Shown: positions 7,969-16,345 of the stretch, piece by piece
How positions within the stretch are numbered: the first letter of the stretch is position 1
How the letters are laid out: each line of letters starts with the position of its first letter
Assembly (NCBI GenBank): GCA_035506155.1
Contig: DATJPX010000043.1
Location: forward strand, 1 to 59,842
Source: UBA877 sp035506155
GTDB taxonomy: Bacteria > Chloroflexota > Anaerolineae > Anaerolineales > Villigracilaceae
Reading direction: 5' to 3'
DNA length: 59,842 nt
Position numbers and translations under genes: made by a program
The notes under the pieces: generated by a model
The model's database searches: none
Seen by the model: the letters and a program-made list of their open reading frames with translations, nothing else
Told to the model about the DNA's origin: nothing

Positions 7969-8334
7969 ATGGCTGAGAAAAATCGTACCGAGGCGCGCAT
8001 TCGCCGTCAGGCACGCGTGCGCATGGAAATCCATGGCACCCAGCAGCGCCCCCGCTTGAGCGTATTCCGCAGCCTCTCTGAAATCTACGCCCAGGTCATC
8101 GATGACCAGGCCGGACAGACGATCGTTTCGGCTTCGACCATCGATCAGGAACTGCGCGGCAAGATGAAGGGCCTCAAGAAAGCCGAACAGGCCAAACTGG
8201 TCGGCAAGGCATTGGCTGAACGCGCCAAGAAAAAAGGCGTGCAGGCGGTCGTGTTCGACCGTGGTGGTTTCAAATACAGCGGCCGGGTGAAGGCTCTGGC
8301 CGATGGCGCCCGCGAAGGCGGCCTGGAATTCTAA
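7969..8334 (+). CDS. rplR: 50S ribosomal protein L18
   Basis: L18 binds 5S rRNA with L5. The 121-residue product shows RPRLSVFRSLSEIYAQVIDD and the C-terminal FDRGGFKYSGRVKALADGAR motif. It is preceded almost immediately by the rplF stop and followed 19 bases later by rpsE. Confidence 0.97.
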   Translation: MAEKNRTEARIRRQARVRMEIHGTQQRPRLSVFRSLSEIYAQVIDDQAGQTIVSASTIDQELRGKMKGLKKAEQAKLVGKALAERAKKKGVQAVVFDRGGFKYSGRVKALADGAREGGLEF

Positions 8335-8353
8335 GGCCTGATTGGAGAAAGCT

Positions 8354-8896
8354 ATGTTGGATTACCAGGTTAAAGATATCGAACAGCAAGGCGAAGCATT
8401 CGACGAGCGCGTCATCGAGATTGCCCGCGTGGCCAAAGTGGTCAAAGGCGGCCGCCGGTTCCAATTCCGTGTAACCTTGATCATGGGCGACAACCACGGC
8501 AAGGTGGGCATGGGAGTCGGCAAGGCGAATGCCGTGCCGGATGCCATGCGCAAGGCCACTGACCGGGCTCGTAAGAATATGCACAGCATCTATCTCTCCG
8601 GGACGACCATTCCTCATCAGTCGACCGGAAAGGTGGGTGGTTCGGTCATCCTGCTCAAGCCGGCTTCCCTGGGTACCGGCGTTATCGCCGGCGGCGGCGT
8701 ACGTGCCGTGCTGGAAGCGGTCGGCGTGCACGACATCCTGACCAAGTCGCTCGGATCCTCGAACGTCCTGAACTCTGTCCAGGCGACCCTCCAGGCCCTC
8801 GAGGCGCTCAAGTCGCCGCAGGAAGAGGCAGCCCGGCGCGGCAAGTCAGTTGAAGACCTGCTGCCGTACTGGGAAAGGAGAAAGAAGCATGGCTAA
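8354..8896 (+). CDS. rpsE: 30S ribosomal protein S5
   Basis: S5 contributes to decoding fidelity at the mRNA entry channel. I set the start at ATG 8354 (MLDYQVKDIEQQ), six bases after GGAG at 8344-8347, giving 180 residues, rather than the TTG at 8342. The double-stranded RNA-binding fold and the motif GMGVGKANAVPDAMRKATD, then GGGVRAVLEAVGVHDILTKS are clear. It overlaps rpmD by 8 bases. Confidence 0.96.
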   Translation: MLDYQVKDIEQQGEAFDERVIEIARVAKVVKGGRRFQFRVTLIMGDNHGKVGMGVGKANAVPDAMRKATDRARKNMHSIYLSGTTIPHQSTGKVGGSVILLKPASLGTGVIAGGGVRAVLEAVGVHDILTKSLGSSNVLNSVQATLQALEALKSPQEEAARRGKSVEDLLPYWERRKKHG

Positions 8897-9083
8897 GAAG
8901 GAAGAGGGTAAAACCATCAAGGTAACCTTGGTGCGCAGCCCCATCGGGTACCCGCAGCCGCAAAAGTTGACCATCCAGGCACTTGGCTTCCATCACCTGA
9001 ACGAGACTGTGGAGCACAAAGATACGCCTGCCCTGCGCGGCATGCTCGCGAAAGTGGTCCACCTGATTCGTGTCGAAGAATAG
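8889..9083 (+). CDS. rpmD: 50S ribosomal protein L30
   Basis: The 64-residue product has the L30 signature VTLVRSPIGYPQPQK and GMLAKVVHLIRVEE at its end. Its ATG at 8889 lies within the last codons of rpsE after a GGAG-like site (AAAGGAG at 8874-8880), so translation is coupled. L30 is absent from some bacterial lineages but present here. Confidence 0.95.
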   Translation: MAKKEEGKTIKVTLVRSPIGYPQPQKLTIQALGFHHLNETVEHKDTPALRGMLAKVVHLIRVEE

Positions 9084-9092
9084 GAACGAACG

Positions 9093-9545
9093 ATGAAACT
9101 GAACGATCTCAAACCCAATCCAGGGTCCAAAAAAGACCGCAAGCGTGTGGGACATGGCATCTCTGCCGGTCAGGGAAAGACCGCCGGCCGGGGTACCAAG
9201 GGTGAAGGCTCCCGCACCGGTACGGGTGGTCACCTGTATCGCCAGGGCGGTAATCTGCCCTTCTTCCGCCGCCTGCCGTTTGTACGTGGCAAGGGATTCA
9301 CCCCTCCCTACGAGACCGAGTTCAACGAAGTCAATCTGGACCAGTTGACCTCCTTCAAGGCGGGTGGGGAAGTGAACCCCGAAACGCTCGATAAAGCCCG
9401 CCTTTTGCGTGACACACGCAACCCGGTCGCCATTCTGGGCCGCGGTGAACTGAAGGCCGCCCTCAAAGTGCGCGTCCACCGCGTCACCAAGAGCGCCAAG
9501 GCGAAGATCGAGGCTGCCGGCGGTTCTGTGGAACTGATCGCCTAG
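9093..9545 (+). CDS. rplO: 50S ribosomal protein L15
   Basis: L15 is a late-assembling 23S rRNA binder. The 150-residue product starts MKLNDLKPNPGSKKDRKRVG and keeps the basic GISAGQGKTAGRGTKG stretch. It stands 9 bases after rpmD and is followed by secY, the universal spc arrangement. Confidence 0.97.
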   Translation: MKLNDLKPNPGSKKDRKRVGHGISAGQGKTAGRGTKGEGSRTGTGGHLYRQGGNLPFFRRLPFVRGKGFTPPYETEFNEVNLDQLTSFKAGGEVNPETLDKARLLRDTRNPVAILGRGELKAALKVRVHRVTKSAKAKIEAAGGSVELIA

Positions 9546-9568
9546 CCCGTTCTCGCGAGGAGACCCTT

Positions 9569-10942
9569 ATGAAGAACGTATTTTCGGGATGGCGGTATCT
9601 TTGGACTTCGCAGGACATCCGCCGCAAGCTGCTCATCACCCTGCTCCTGTTGGTCATCTTCCGCCTGGCGGCCAATATTCCGGTGCCGGGAATCAATGGC
9701 GCCGCTTTGAAGAACCTGTTCCAGAGCGCCAGCGCCACTGGTTCGTTTTTCGCCTTCCTGGACTTATTGTCGGGCGGTACGATCTCGCGCTTTTCCCTCC
9801 TGGCGATGGGCGTCTACCCGTATATCACTGCGCAGATCATCCTGCAGCTGCTGACCCCCATCTTCCCGGCTCTCCAGCGGAAAATGGAAGAGGATCCTCG
9901 TGAAGGCCGCAAGTGGCAGGAAAAGTGGACTTATTACCTGGCCGTCCCGATGGCTGCCCTGACCGCTCTTGGCCAGATCAACCTTTTCAACTCCTATTCG
10001 CAGCAGTTGAATAATGGTGTTGCGATCGTGCCGTTCGGGTTCACCAGCTCCCTGTGGTTGAGCTCGGTGACCCTGCTTCTGACCATGATGGCCGGCACGA
10101 TGTTCGCCATCTGGCTGGGCGAGCTGATTTCGGAATACGGCATCCGCGGGCAGGGCCTGTCCCTGATCATCTTCGCAGGGATCGTTGCCAAGATGCCGGC
10201 GAACTTCAAGGCTTTGCTGGCTGATAAGACGCATGGTTGGATCCTGATGATCTCGATGGTTGTCATCATGGTCTTGGTCATTTATGCGATCGTCTACGTC
10301 CAGCAGGGTCGCCGGAATGTTCCGGTCATGTACCCCGGCCGCCGGATCGGTAATCGTATGTCGATGCCTGTGAAAGGCACTCTGCCGCTGATGGTCAACC
10401 TGGCTGGCATGATCCCGCTCATCTTTGCTGGCGCGCTGTTACAGTTCCCGACCATCATCGCCAGCTATTTCGTGAACAATAAGACAGCCAGTGTCGCCGC
10501 TTTTGCGACCAATGTTCAGAATATCTTCAACGGCGGTTCCTGGATTTACTGGCTGCTCTACTTCCTGATGGTCGTGAGCTTCACTTTCTTCTATACCGAC
10601 GTTCTCTTCACCCAGCAAAACTATGGTGAGAACTTGAAGAAAGTCGGCGCGCAGATCCCGGGCGTCAACCGTGGCACCCCGACTCAGAAGTACCTGACCA
10701 AGGTCCAACGTCGGATCACCCTGCCGGGCGCTTTGTTCCTGGGCCTGGTGGCGGTCCTGCCGTTCCTGATCAACTCGATCCTCAAGGCTGTGGGAGTTTC
10801 ATCCTCTGCTTCGAACTCGACCTTGTACCTGGTTTCTTCTGCGGGCTTGTTGATCGTCGTCGGTGTCGTTCGCGATACTTTCCTGAACATCGACGCAGAG
10901 TTGAAACTGCACGGTTATGACGATGCCAAGCTGGTCAGATAA
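9569..10942 (+). CDS. secY: Preprotein translocase subunit SecY
   Basis: SecY is the channel of the Sec translocon in the cytoplasmic membrane. The 457-residue product has about ten membrane segments and family motifs: IPVPGINGAAL after TM1, the SRFSLLAMGVYPYITAQII plug region, GIRGQGLSLIIFAGI, and the C-terminal loop GVNRGTPTQKYL. A GAGGAGA site precedes ATG 9569. adk starts 6 bases after the stop. Confidence 0.98.
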   Translation: MKNVFSGWRYLWTSQDIRRKLLITLLLLVIFRLAANIPVPGINGAALKNLFQSASATGSFFAFLDLLSGGTISRFSLLAMGVYPYITAQIILQLLTPIFPALQRKMEEDPREGRKWQEKWTYYLAVPMAALTALGQINLFNSYSQQLNNGVAIVPFGFTSSLWLSSVTLLLTMMAGTMFAIWLGELISEYGIRGQGLSLIIFAGIVAKMPANFKALLADKTHGWILMISMVVIMVLVIYAIVYVQQGRRNVPVMYPGRRIGNRMSMPVKGTLPLMVNLAGMIPLIFAGALLQFPTIIASYFVNNKTASVAAFATNVQNIFNGGSWIYWLLYFLMVVSFTFFYTDVLFTQQNYGENLKKVGAQIPGVNRGTPTQKYLTKVQRRITLPGALFLGLVAVLPFLINSILKAVGVSSSASNSTLYLVSSAGLLIVVGVVRDTFLNIDAELKLHGYDDAKLVR

Positions 10943-10948
10943 CCAGAT

Positions 10949-11599
10949 ATGTTGACATTCATCGTTTTGCTTGGCCCTCCAGGCGTTGGCAAAGGTACAC
11001 AAGCGAAGGTCATCGCCGAAAGAACCGGCTTGCCGCATATTTCGTCTGGCGACCTGTTCCGGGAGAACATTAAAAACAGCACCGATCTTGGAAAACTTGC
11101 CCAGTCTTACATGAACAAGGGCGAGCTCGTCCCGGACGATGTCACCATCCGCATGATCCGTGACCGTCTCTCCCGACCAGATTGCAAAGACGGCGCCCTT
11201 CTGGATGGATTTCCTCGGACGACTCCGCAGGCCGATGCCCTCGAGAAGCTTTTGGCTGAATTCGGCGGGAATGTAAACTACGTTCCTTATATCGCCGCCT
11301 CCGAAGCGACCCTGATCGAACGGCTGAGCGGCCGCTGGACTTGTCGGGCCGAGGGGCATGTCTTCCACGAGAAGTACAACCCTCCCAAGCAGGAGGGCAA
11401 GTGCGATATGGATGGATCGGAGCTGTATCAACGGGACGATGATAAAGTGGAGACGGTCACGAAACGCATCCAGGTCTACTTCGCCCAGACAGCGCCTCTG
11501 ATCGCCTATTATCGTGAACGCGGCTTATTGTCCGAAATTAATGGTGCTCAACCGATTGAGAAAGTTTCCGCTGAATTGCTGGCGGTGCTTAGAAGGTAA
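10949..11599 (+). CDS. adk: Adenylate kinase
   Basis: Adenylate kinase interconverts ATP + AMP and 2 ADP in the cytoplasm. The 216-residue product has the P-loop GPPGVGKGTQAK, the AMP-site LPHISSGDLFRE, and DGFPRTTPQA. It is the long-lid form, but the lid at about residues 125-160 keeps only two of the four metal-binding cysteines seen in zinc forms (WTCRAEGH and GKCDMDGS instead of CxxC pairs), although YNPPKQEG and ELYQRDDD are conserved. map starts 1 base after the stop. Confidence 0.97.
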   Translation: MLTFIVLLGPPGVGKGTQAKVIAERTGLPHISSGDLFRENIKNSTDLGKLAQSYMNKGELVPDDVTIRMIRDRLSRPDCKDGALLDGFPRTTPQADALEKLLAEFGGNVNYVPYIAASEATLIERLSGRWTCRAEGHVFHEKYNPPKQEGKCDMDGSELYQRDDDKVETVTKRIQVYFAQTAPLIAYYRERGLLSEINGAQPIEKVSAELLAVLRR

Positions 11600-11600
11600 C

Positions 11601-12368
11601 ATGGCTTGGGATCGTGATATCCATATAAAAAATCCGGCAGAGATGAAGTTGATGCGCGAAGCCGGTCGGGTCAACGCCCTGGCGTTGGCTGCGGTGCGAG
11701 AACTTTTACAACCCGGCGTCACGACTGCAGACCTCAACGCGGCTGCTGAGGAAACCCTGCGGAAACATGGCGCTTACTCACCTTTCAAGAACTACGGTCA
11801 ACCGCCGTTCCCCGCCTCGATCTGTGCCAGTGTCAACGAAGAACTGGTTCACGGGATCCCCGGCAAACGGAAGTTGAAGGAAGGTGACATCATCTCGATC
11901 GATTGTGGGGCGGTCGTCGAAGGTTTCGTCGGCGATGCAGCTTTCACGGCCGGTATCGGGGAGATCTCCCCGGAAGCGACGAAGTTGATCGAGGTGACGC
12001 AGCAAGCGCTTCTTGTTGGCATCGCCATGATGCGCGCCGGAAATAAAACGGGCGACGTTTCTGCAGCCATCCAGCAGTATGTGGAGGCTCAGGGGTTCCA
12101 GGTCGTCCGGGAATACACGGGGCATGGTGTCGGCCGGAAGATGCATGAAGGACCCCAGGTGCCGAATTATGGCACCCCTGGCACCGGCGTGCTCCTGCGA
12201 CCGGGGATGACGATTGCCCTCGAACCGATGGTGCTCGTCGGCACCTACCGGACCCGTGTCCTGTCCAACCAGTGGACAGTTGTCTCAGCGGATGGGTCTC
12301 TTACTGCCCATCAGGAACATTCCGTGGCTGTCACCGAAGGCGACCCTCTCGTCCTGACAGTCCCGTAA
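11601..12368 (+). CDS. map: Methionine aminopeptidase, type I
   Basis: MetAP removes the initiator methionine from nascent proteins. I set the start at ATG 11601, directly after the adk stop, giving 255 residues; an earlier in-frame ATG lies inside adk. Metal-binding residues appear in order: the D of ISIDCGAVVEGF, the D of GDAAFT, the H of GHGVGRKMHEGP, E of ALEPM and E of QEHSVAVTE. The typical next gene, infA, is absent; a 96-base gap with a promoter precedes rpmJ. Confidence 0.97.
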   Translation: MAWDRDIHIKNPAEMKLMREAGRVNALALAAVRELLQPGVTTADLNAAAEETLRKHGAYSPFKNYGQPPFPASICASVNEELVHGIPGKRKLKEGDIISIDCGAVVEGFVGDAAFTAGIGEISPEATKLIEVTQQALLVGIAMMRAGNKTGDVSAAIQQYVEAQGFQVVREYTGHGVGRKMHEGPQVPNYGTPGTGVLLRPGMTIALEPMVLVGTYRTRVLSNQWTVVSADGSLTAHQEHSVAVTEGDPLVLTVP

Positions 12369-12394
12369 CAGTTACGCATAGACAACAACCTAAC

Positions 12395-12423
12395 TGGACG
12401 GAATAAAGCAGTGCAAGTATAAT
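12395..12423 (+). promoter_or_regulatory. Putative sigma-70 promoter for rpmJ-rpsM-rpsK-rpsD-rpoA
   Basis: TGGACG at 12395-12400 and a perfect TATAAT at 12418-12423 are separated by 17 bases, in the only sizeable gap (96 bases) between map and rpmJ. This would give an independent alpha-operon transcript starting near 12430. The -35 matches TTGACA at four of six positions. Confidence 0.6.
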
Positions 12424-12464
12424 TCGAACTTTGGCTGAACTACCGAAGCAAGGAGAAAGCAATC

Positions 12465-12578
12465 ATGAAAGTAGGACCCTCCATTCGCAAGCGCTGTGCG
12501 AAGTGCAAGATTGTCAAGCGCAAGGGCAGATTGTACATTATCTGCGAGAATCCTAAGCATAAGCAGCGACAAGGATAA
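12465..12578 (+). CDS. rpmJ: 50S ribosomal protein L36, zinc form
   Basis: A 37-residue protein that reads MKVGPSIRKRCAKCKIVKRK, continues through a short basic stretch and has a third cysteine and a histidine near the end (CENPKH), so the CCCH zinc site is intact. An AGGAG site lies 9 bases before ATG 12465. L36 stabilises 23S rRNA contacts in the late 50S subunit. It opens the second half of the ribosomal cluster. Confidence 0.97.
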   Translation: MKVGPSIRKRCAKCKIVKRKGRLYIICENPKHKQRQG

Positions 12579-12585
12579 GTAGACC

Positions 12586-12972
12586 ATGGCAAGAATTGAA
12601 GGTGTTGACCTCCCGCGCAATAAGCGTGTCGAAGTGGGCCTGAACTACCTCTTCGGGATTGGCCCTGCGCGCTCCCGCGAAATTCTGGCGGCGACCAAAA
12701 TCAATCCGGATACCCGCGTCAAGGATTTGACCGAAGCTGAAGTCTCAGCCATCCGCGAGTACATCGCCAAGAACTGGAAAGTCGAAGGCGATCTGCGTCG
12801 TCAGGAACAGATGAACATCAAGCGTCTGGTCGAAATTGGCTGCTACCGCGGCCTGCGCCACCGTCGCAATCTACCTGCCCACGGCCAGCGCACTCGCACC
12901 AACGCTCGCACCGCCAAGGGTCCGAAAAAGACCGTGGCCGGGCGCGGACGCCGCAAGGGCGGTAAGAAGTAA
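12586..12972 (+). CDS. rpsM: 30S ribosomal protein S13
   Basis: S13 is in the 30S head and bridges to L5. The 128-residue product has ARIEGVDLPRNKRVEVGLNY, the GIGPARSREIL helix-hairpin motif, and the basic C-terminal RGLRHRRNLPAHGQRTRTNA followed by a lysine-rich tail. It starts 7 bases after rpmJ. Confidence 0.97.
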   Translation: MARIEGVDLPRNKRVEVGLNYLFGIGPARSREILAATKINPDTRVKDLTEAEVSAIREYIAKNWKVEGDLRRQEQMNIKRLVEIGCYRGLRHRRNLPAHGQRTRTNARTAKGPKKTVAGRGRRKGGKK

Positions 12973-12998
12973 TCCGGTAAGAGGAATAAAGAGGATCT

Positions 12999-13403
12999 AT
13001 GGCTCAGACTGTACGCTCCGCGCGCCGCTCCGGTGGCGCCAAAAAGGGCAAGCGCGCCCTGTCCTCCGGGCAGGTGCATGTCTTTGCATCATTCAACAAT
13101 ACCATTGTGACCGTAACCGACCCCGACGGCAACACCCTGTGCTGGGGTAGCGCTGGTTCGGTCGGCTTCAAGGGCTCCCGCAAAAGCACCCCGTTCGCGG
13201 CCCGTCTGGCTGCGGAGCAGGCCATCAAGGCTGCCCAAGGGATTGGCATTCAGGAAGTTGACCTGTTTGTCAAGGGCCCCGGCCCTGGTCGTGAATCCGC
13301 GATTCGCGCCGTCCAATCGATGGGCCTGAAAGTCAAGTCCATTTCCGATCTGACGCCGGTTCCCCACAATGGTTGCCGGCCTCCCAAGAAGCGCCGCGTT
13401 TAG
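12999..13403 (+). CDS. rpsK: 30S ribosomal protein S11
   Basis: S11 lies on the 30S platform beside the E site. The 134-residue product carries ASFNNTIVTVTDPDGN, the GFKGSRKSTPFAA stretch and the C-terminal signature DLTPVPHNGCRPPKKRRV. Start ATG 12999 follows an AGAGGA site. Confidence 0.97.
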   Translation: MAQTVRSARRSGGAKKGKRALSSGQVHVFASFNNTIVTVTDPDGNTLCWGSAGSVGFKGSRKSTPFAARLAAEQAIKAAQGIGIQEVDLFVKGPGPGRESAIRAVQSMGLKVKSISDLTPVPHNGCRPPKKRRV

Positions 13404-13427
13404 TTCTGGTGAGAGAGGTTAGTACGT

Positions 13428-14087
13428 ATGGCGAAATATACTGGGCCGGCTTGTAAACTTTGCCGGCGAGAAGGCGAAAAATTGTTCTTAAAGGGAGAGC
13501 GTTGCTTTTCTCCCAAGTGTGCATTCGAGCGTCGCGGTTTTGCCCCCGGTCAGCATGGTCGGGCGGGTGGGCAGGGCGGCGGTGGCCGACGTGGCGGCAC
13601 AGGGCGCGAGTCCGACTATGCCAAGCAGCTGCGCGCCAAGCAGAAGGCTCGCCGCATCGACGGCGTCTACGAGCGCCAGTTCCGCCGGTACTACGGGGCG
13701 GCTCTCAAGGCTCGTGGCATCACCGGTTTGATGCTCCTGCAGATCCTCGAATCACGCCTCGATAATGTCATCTTCCGGCTCGGATTCGCTTCCAGCCGCA
13801 GCCAGGCGCGCCTGCTGGTGACCCACGGCCATTTCACGGTCAACGGTCGCCGCACGGATGTCCCCTCGATGACTGTCGGTGTTGGTGATGTGATTGCGGT
13901 CCGCGAAGGCTCGCATGACACGACCTATTTCAAGGATTTAGCTCCAGTGGCCGAAACCCGCAATATTCCGGCCTGGCTGGGCCGTGATCTGAAAGCTCTC
14001 TCGGGCAATGTCCTGCGCCTGCCTGAACGTCCTGAGATTGACGGCAACCTGAACGAGCAGTTGATCGTCGAGTACTACTCGCGCTAA
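13428..14087 (+). CDS. rpsD: 30S ribosomal protein S4, zinc-binding form
   Basis: S4 nucleates 30S assembly. At 219 residues it is slightly longer than usual. The N-terminus carries a four-cysteine zinc motif (CKLCRREG and CFSPKCAF), followed by a glycine-rich insert near 45-60, and the S4 RNA-binding domain ESRLDNVIFRLGFASSRSQA around 110. In E. coli S4 represses the alpha operon; here rpoA follows with a hairpin before its start. Confidence 0.97.
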   Translation: MAKYTGPACKLCRREGEKLFLKGERCFSPKCAFERRGFAPGQHGRAGGQGGGGRRGGTGRESDYAKQLRAKQKARRIDGVYERQFRRYYGAALKARGITGLMLLQILESRLDNVIFRLGFASSRSQARLLVTHGHFTVNGRRTDVPSMTVGVGDVIAVREGSHDTTYFKDLAPVAETRNIPAWLGRDLKALSGNVLRLPERPEIDGNLNEQLIVEYYSR

Positions 14088-14110
14088 TCCAAGTCTGTTT
14101 TCCTAGACGC

Positions 14111-14130
14111 GGCGTACTGTTCCGTACGCC
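14111..14130 (+). promoter_or_regulatory. 7-bp hairpin before the rpoA ribosome-binding site
   Basis: GGCGTAC (14111-14117) and GTACGCC (14124-14130) form a perfect stem with a six-base loop, ending directly at the GGGGAGAGG ribosome-binding site of rpoA. It could tune rpoA translation relative to the upstream ribosomal genes. No T-run follows, so termination is unlikely. Confidence 0.45.
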
Positions 14131-14145
14131 GGGGAGAGGTGTATC

Positions 14146-15111
14146 GTGACTATCACGAACATGGTGATGCCGAAGATCGAGCGCGAAGCGGAAGCTCGTA
14201 ATTATGGCAAATTTGTTATCAGCCCGCTGGAGCATGGCTACGGCGTGACGTTGGGGAATGCCCTGCGGCGTGTCTTGCTTTCCTCCCTGGAAGGCGCCGC
14301 GGTGACTTCCATCCGTCTGGCGGATGTCTTGCACGAGTTCAGTGATATTCCGGGCGTGCGCGAAGATGTTTTGCAGGTCATGCTTCAGGTCAAGCAGTTG
14401 CGTCTGAAGCTGGACGGTGTGGATACCACCCGCATGCACCTGGAAGTGCGCGGCGAAGGTGTTGTTACCGCCGCAGACATCATTACGTCGCCAGAGGTGC
14501 AGATCATCAATCCGGATCTGTATCTCTTTACAGCGGATTCTGCCAAGACCCGTCTGGACATTGAATTCTCGGTTGAACGCGGCCGTGGCTATGCCCCCTC
14601 GAATGAGCGCGGCCGGATGCCCATCGGCGAGCTGCCGGTGGACGCCATCTTCAGCCCGGTCAAGCGGGTCAACTGGGAAGTGCAGGCTGCCCGCGTGGGC
14701 CAGAGCACCAACTACGATAAACTCGTCCTTGAAATCTGGACCGACGGAACCATTTCGCCGGAAAAGTCCTTGAGCGCCTCTGCCAAGATCCTGATCGAGC
14801 ACCTGCGCTACGTCGCCGGTATCAGCGAAGAGACCCTGGCCATTACGATGGAGAAGGAAGTCACCGGGTCCCACCTGACCAGCGAGGTCGCCGAGACCCC
14901 GGTCGAATCCCTCGACCTTTCGGTCCGTGTGTTCAATTCGCTCAAGCGCACGGGCATTACCACCGTCGGCGATGTGCTCGAGTTGCTCGAAAAGGGCGAT
15001 CAGGCGGTCATGTCCATCCGCAACTTCGGTGAAAAGAGCCTGGACGAACTGCGTGCCAAGATGCAGGAGAAGGGCTATCTGAAGGACGAACAAAAGAAAG
15101 AGTCGGAGTAA
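14146..15111 (+). CDS. rpoA: RNA polymerase alpha subunit
   Basis: Alpha dimerises to start RNA polymerase assembly and contacts UP elements and activators. The 321-residue product has the N-terminal assembly domain (EPLEHGYGVTLGNALRRVLL, about 22-45; KSLSASAKILIEHL around 206) and the C-terminal DNA-contact domain (SLDLSVRVFNSLKRTGI to the RNFGEKSLDELRAKM motif, about 250-315). The start is GTG 14146, seven bases after a strong AGAGGTG site. rplQ follows 7 bases later. Confidence 0.97.
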   Translation: MTITNMVMPKIEREAEARNYGKFVISPLEHGYGVTLGNALRRVLLSSLEGAAVTSIRLADVLHEFSDIPGVREDVLQVMLQVKQLRLKLDGVDTTRMHLEVRGEGVVTAADIITSPEVQIINPDLYLFTADSAKTRLDIEFSVERGRGYAPSNERGRMPIGELPVDAIFSPVKRVNWEVQAARVGQSTNYDKLVLEIWTDGTISPEKSLSASAKILIEHLRYVAGISEETLAITMEKEVTGSHLTSEVAETPVESLDLSVRVFNSLKRTGITTVGDVLELLEKGDQAVMSIRNFGEKSLDELRAKMQEKGYLKDEQKKESE

Positions 15112-15118
15112 TTAGGCA

Positions 15119-15502
15119 ATGCGACACCAAGTAGCAGGTTATAAACTCAATCGTACAAAAGGCGCTCGGATTGCCTTGCGCCGGAATTTGATCAAGCAAT
15201 TCTTCACCCACGAGCGCATTCGCACGACCGTAACCAAGGCCGCCGCGATCCGTGGCGAAGCCGAGCAGATGATCACTGTCGCTCGCAAGGTCGCAGAGTC
15301 CAGTGACGCCGAGAAGGTGGCTGCTCGCCGCCTGATCGCTGCCAAACTGGGCGGCAACAGCAACGAGGTCATCAAGAAGCTGTTCGACGAGATTGCCCCG
15401 CGCTTTGCCGAACGCAACGGCGGGTATACGCGTGTCTTGAAGCTCGGCCCGCGCTTCGGCGACAAAGCCGAGATGGCGTTGCTCGAATTGGTCGAAGAAT
15501 AG
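15119..15502 (+). CDS. rplQ: 50S ribosomal protein L17
   Basis: L17 lies around the tunnel exit. The 127-residue product starts with MRHQVAGYKLNRTKGARIAL, and keeps RRNLIKQFFTHERIRTTVTK and the C-terminal GGYTRVLKLGPRFGDKAEMA. It follows rpoA by 7 bases in the standard alpha-operon order. Confidence 0.97.
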   Translation: MRHQVAGYKLNRTKGARIALRRNLIKQFFTHERIRTTVTKAAAIRGEAEQMITVARKVAESSDAEKVAARRLIAAKLGGNSNEVIKKLFDEIAPRFAERNGGYTRVLKLGPRFGDKAEMALLELVEE

Positions 15503-15551
15503 TTTTCGTTGGGCGGCATCGTCTGCCCGGGCGACCGAAGTCGCCGAAACA

Positions 15552-16313
15552 ATGGCACGTTACCAGATTATCCTTGCTTATGACGGCACCGGGTTCCTCG
15601 GCAGCCAGCGGCAGGCAGAGTCAAGGACGGTTCAAAGCGAACTCGAAAAGGCGCTGCGCAAGATCGGCTGGCGAGGCAGGAGCGTCCTCCTGGCCGGGAG
15701 GACGGATACCGGCACCCATGCCAGCGGGCAGGTGGCGGCTTTCGACCTCGATTGGGTCCACGGCCTGGACAGGCTCCAGGCGGCACTGAACTCCAATCTT
15801 CCGGCGGATATGGCGGTCAGGCAGATTGCCCTGGCGGCGGACGATTTTCACCCTCGTTTCGATGCCAGTTCCCGTTGCTACCGCTACCGCCTGTTCTGCT
15901 CCGATGTGCGCGACCCCCTGCGGGAGCGCTTCGCTTGGCGGGTTTGGCCAGGCGTAACGGACTTGGTGTCCTTGGCCGAAATATGGACCGGAACGCACGA
16001 TTTCGCGGCCTTTGGCACCCCGCCTCGATCCGGAGGCAGCACTGTGCGGACAGTCCAGTCCGCCGGGTGGCATAAGCGAGGGGATGAATGGACCTTCGAA
16101 ATTCGAGCAGATGCCTTCCTCTACCGGATGGTCCGCCGGCTGGTGTATGTCCAGGCGGCGGTCGGGCAGGGGAGGCTTCCAGCGGAGACGTTGGTCCGGG
16201 CGCTGGATGACCGGTTCGAGATCCGGAGAATTGCCCGGATGGAAATTCCGGCCGGGCTTGCCCCCGCCAGCGGCCTGACCCTGGTCGAAGTCTGTTATGA
16301 AAATCTGGCTTGA
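15552..16313 (+). CDS. truA: tRNA pseudouridine(38-40) synthase
   Basis: TruA converts uridines 38-40 of many tRNAs to pseudouridine. The 253-residue product has the N-terminal YQIILAYDGTGFLGSQRQ, the catalytic aspartate in AGRTDTGTHASGQV near residue 52, and the C-terminal FLYRMVRRLVYVQAAVGQG. It lies between rplQ and rplM, an arrangement found in several Gram-positive and related lineages, and is probably in the same transcript. Confidence 0.96.
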   Translation: MARYQIILAYDGTGFLGSQRQAESRTVQSELEKALRKIGWRGRSVLLAGRTDTGTHASGQVAAFDLDWVHGLDRLQAALNSNLPADMAVRQIALAADDFHPRFDASSRCYRYRLFCSDVRDPLRERFAWRVWPGVTDLVSLAEIWTGTHDFAAFGTPPRSGGSTVRTVQSAGWHKRGDEWTFEIRADAFLYRMVRRLVYVQAAVGQGRLPAETLVRALDDRFEIRRIARMEIPAGLAPASGLTLVEVCYENLA

Positions 16314-16345
16314 GCTCGTTAGTCTGAAAGTTTGGAGAGACGAAA

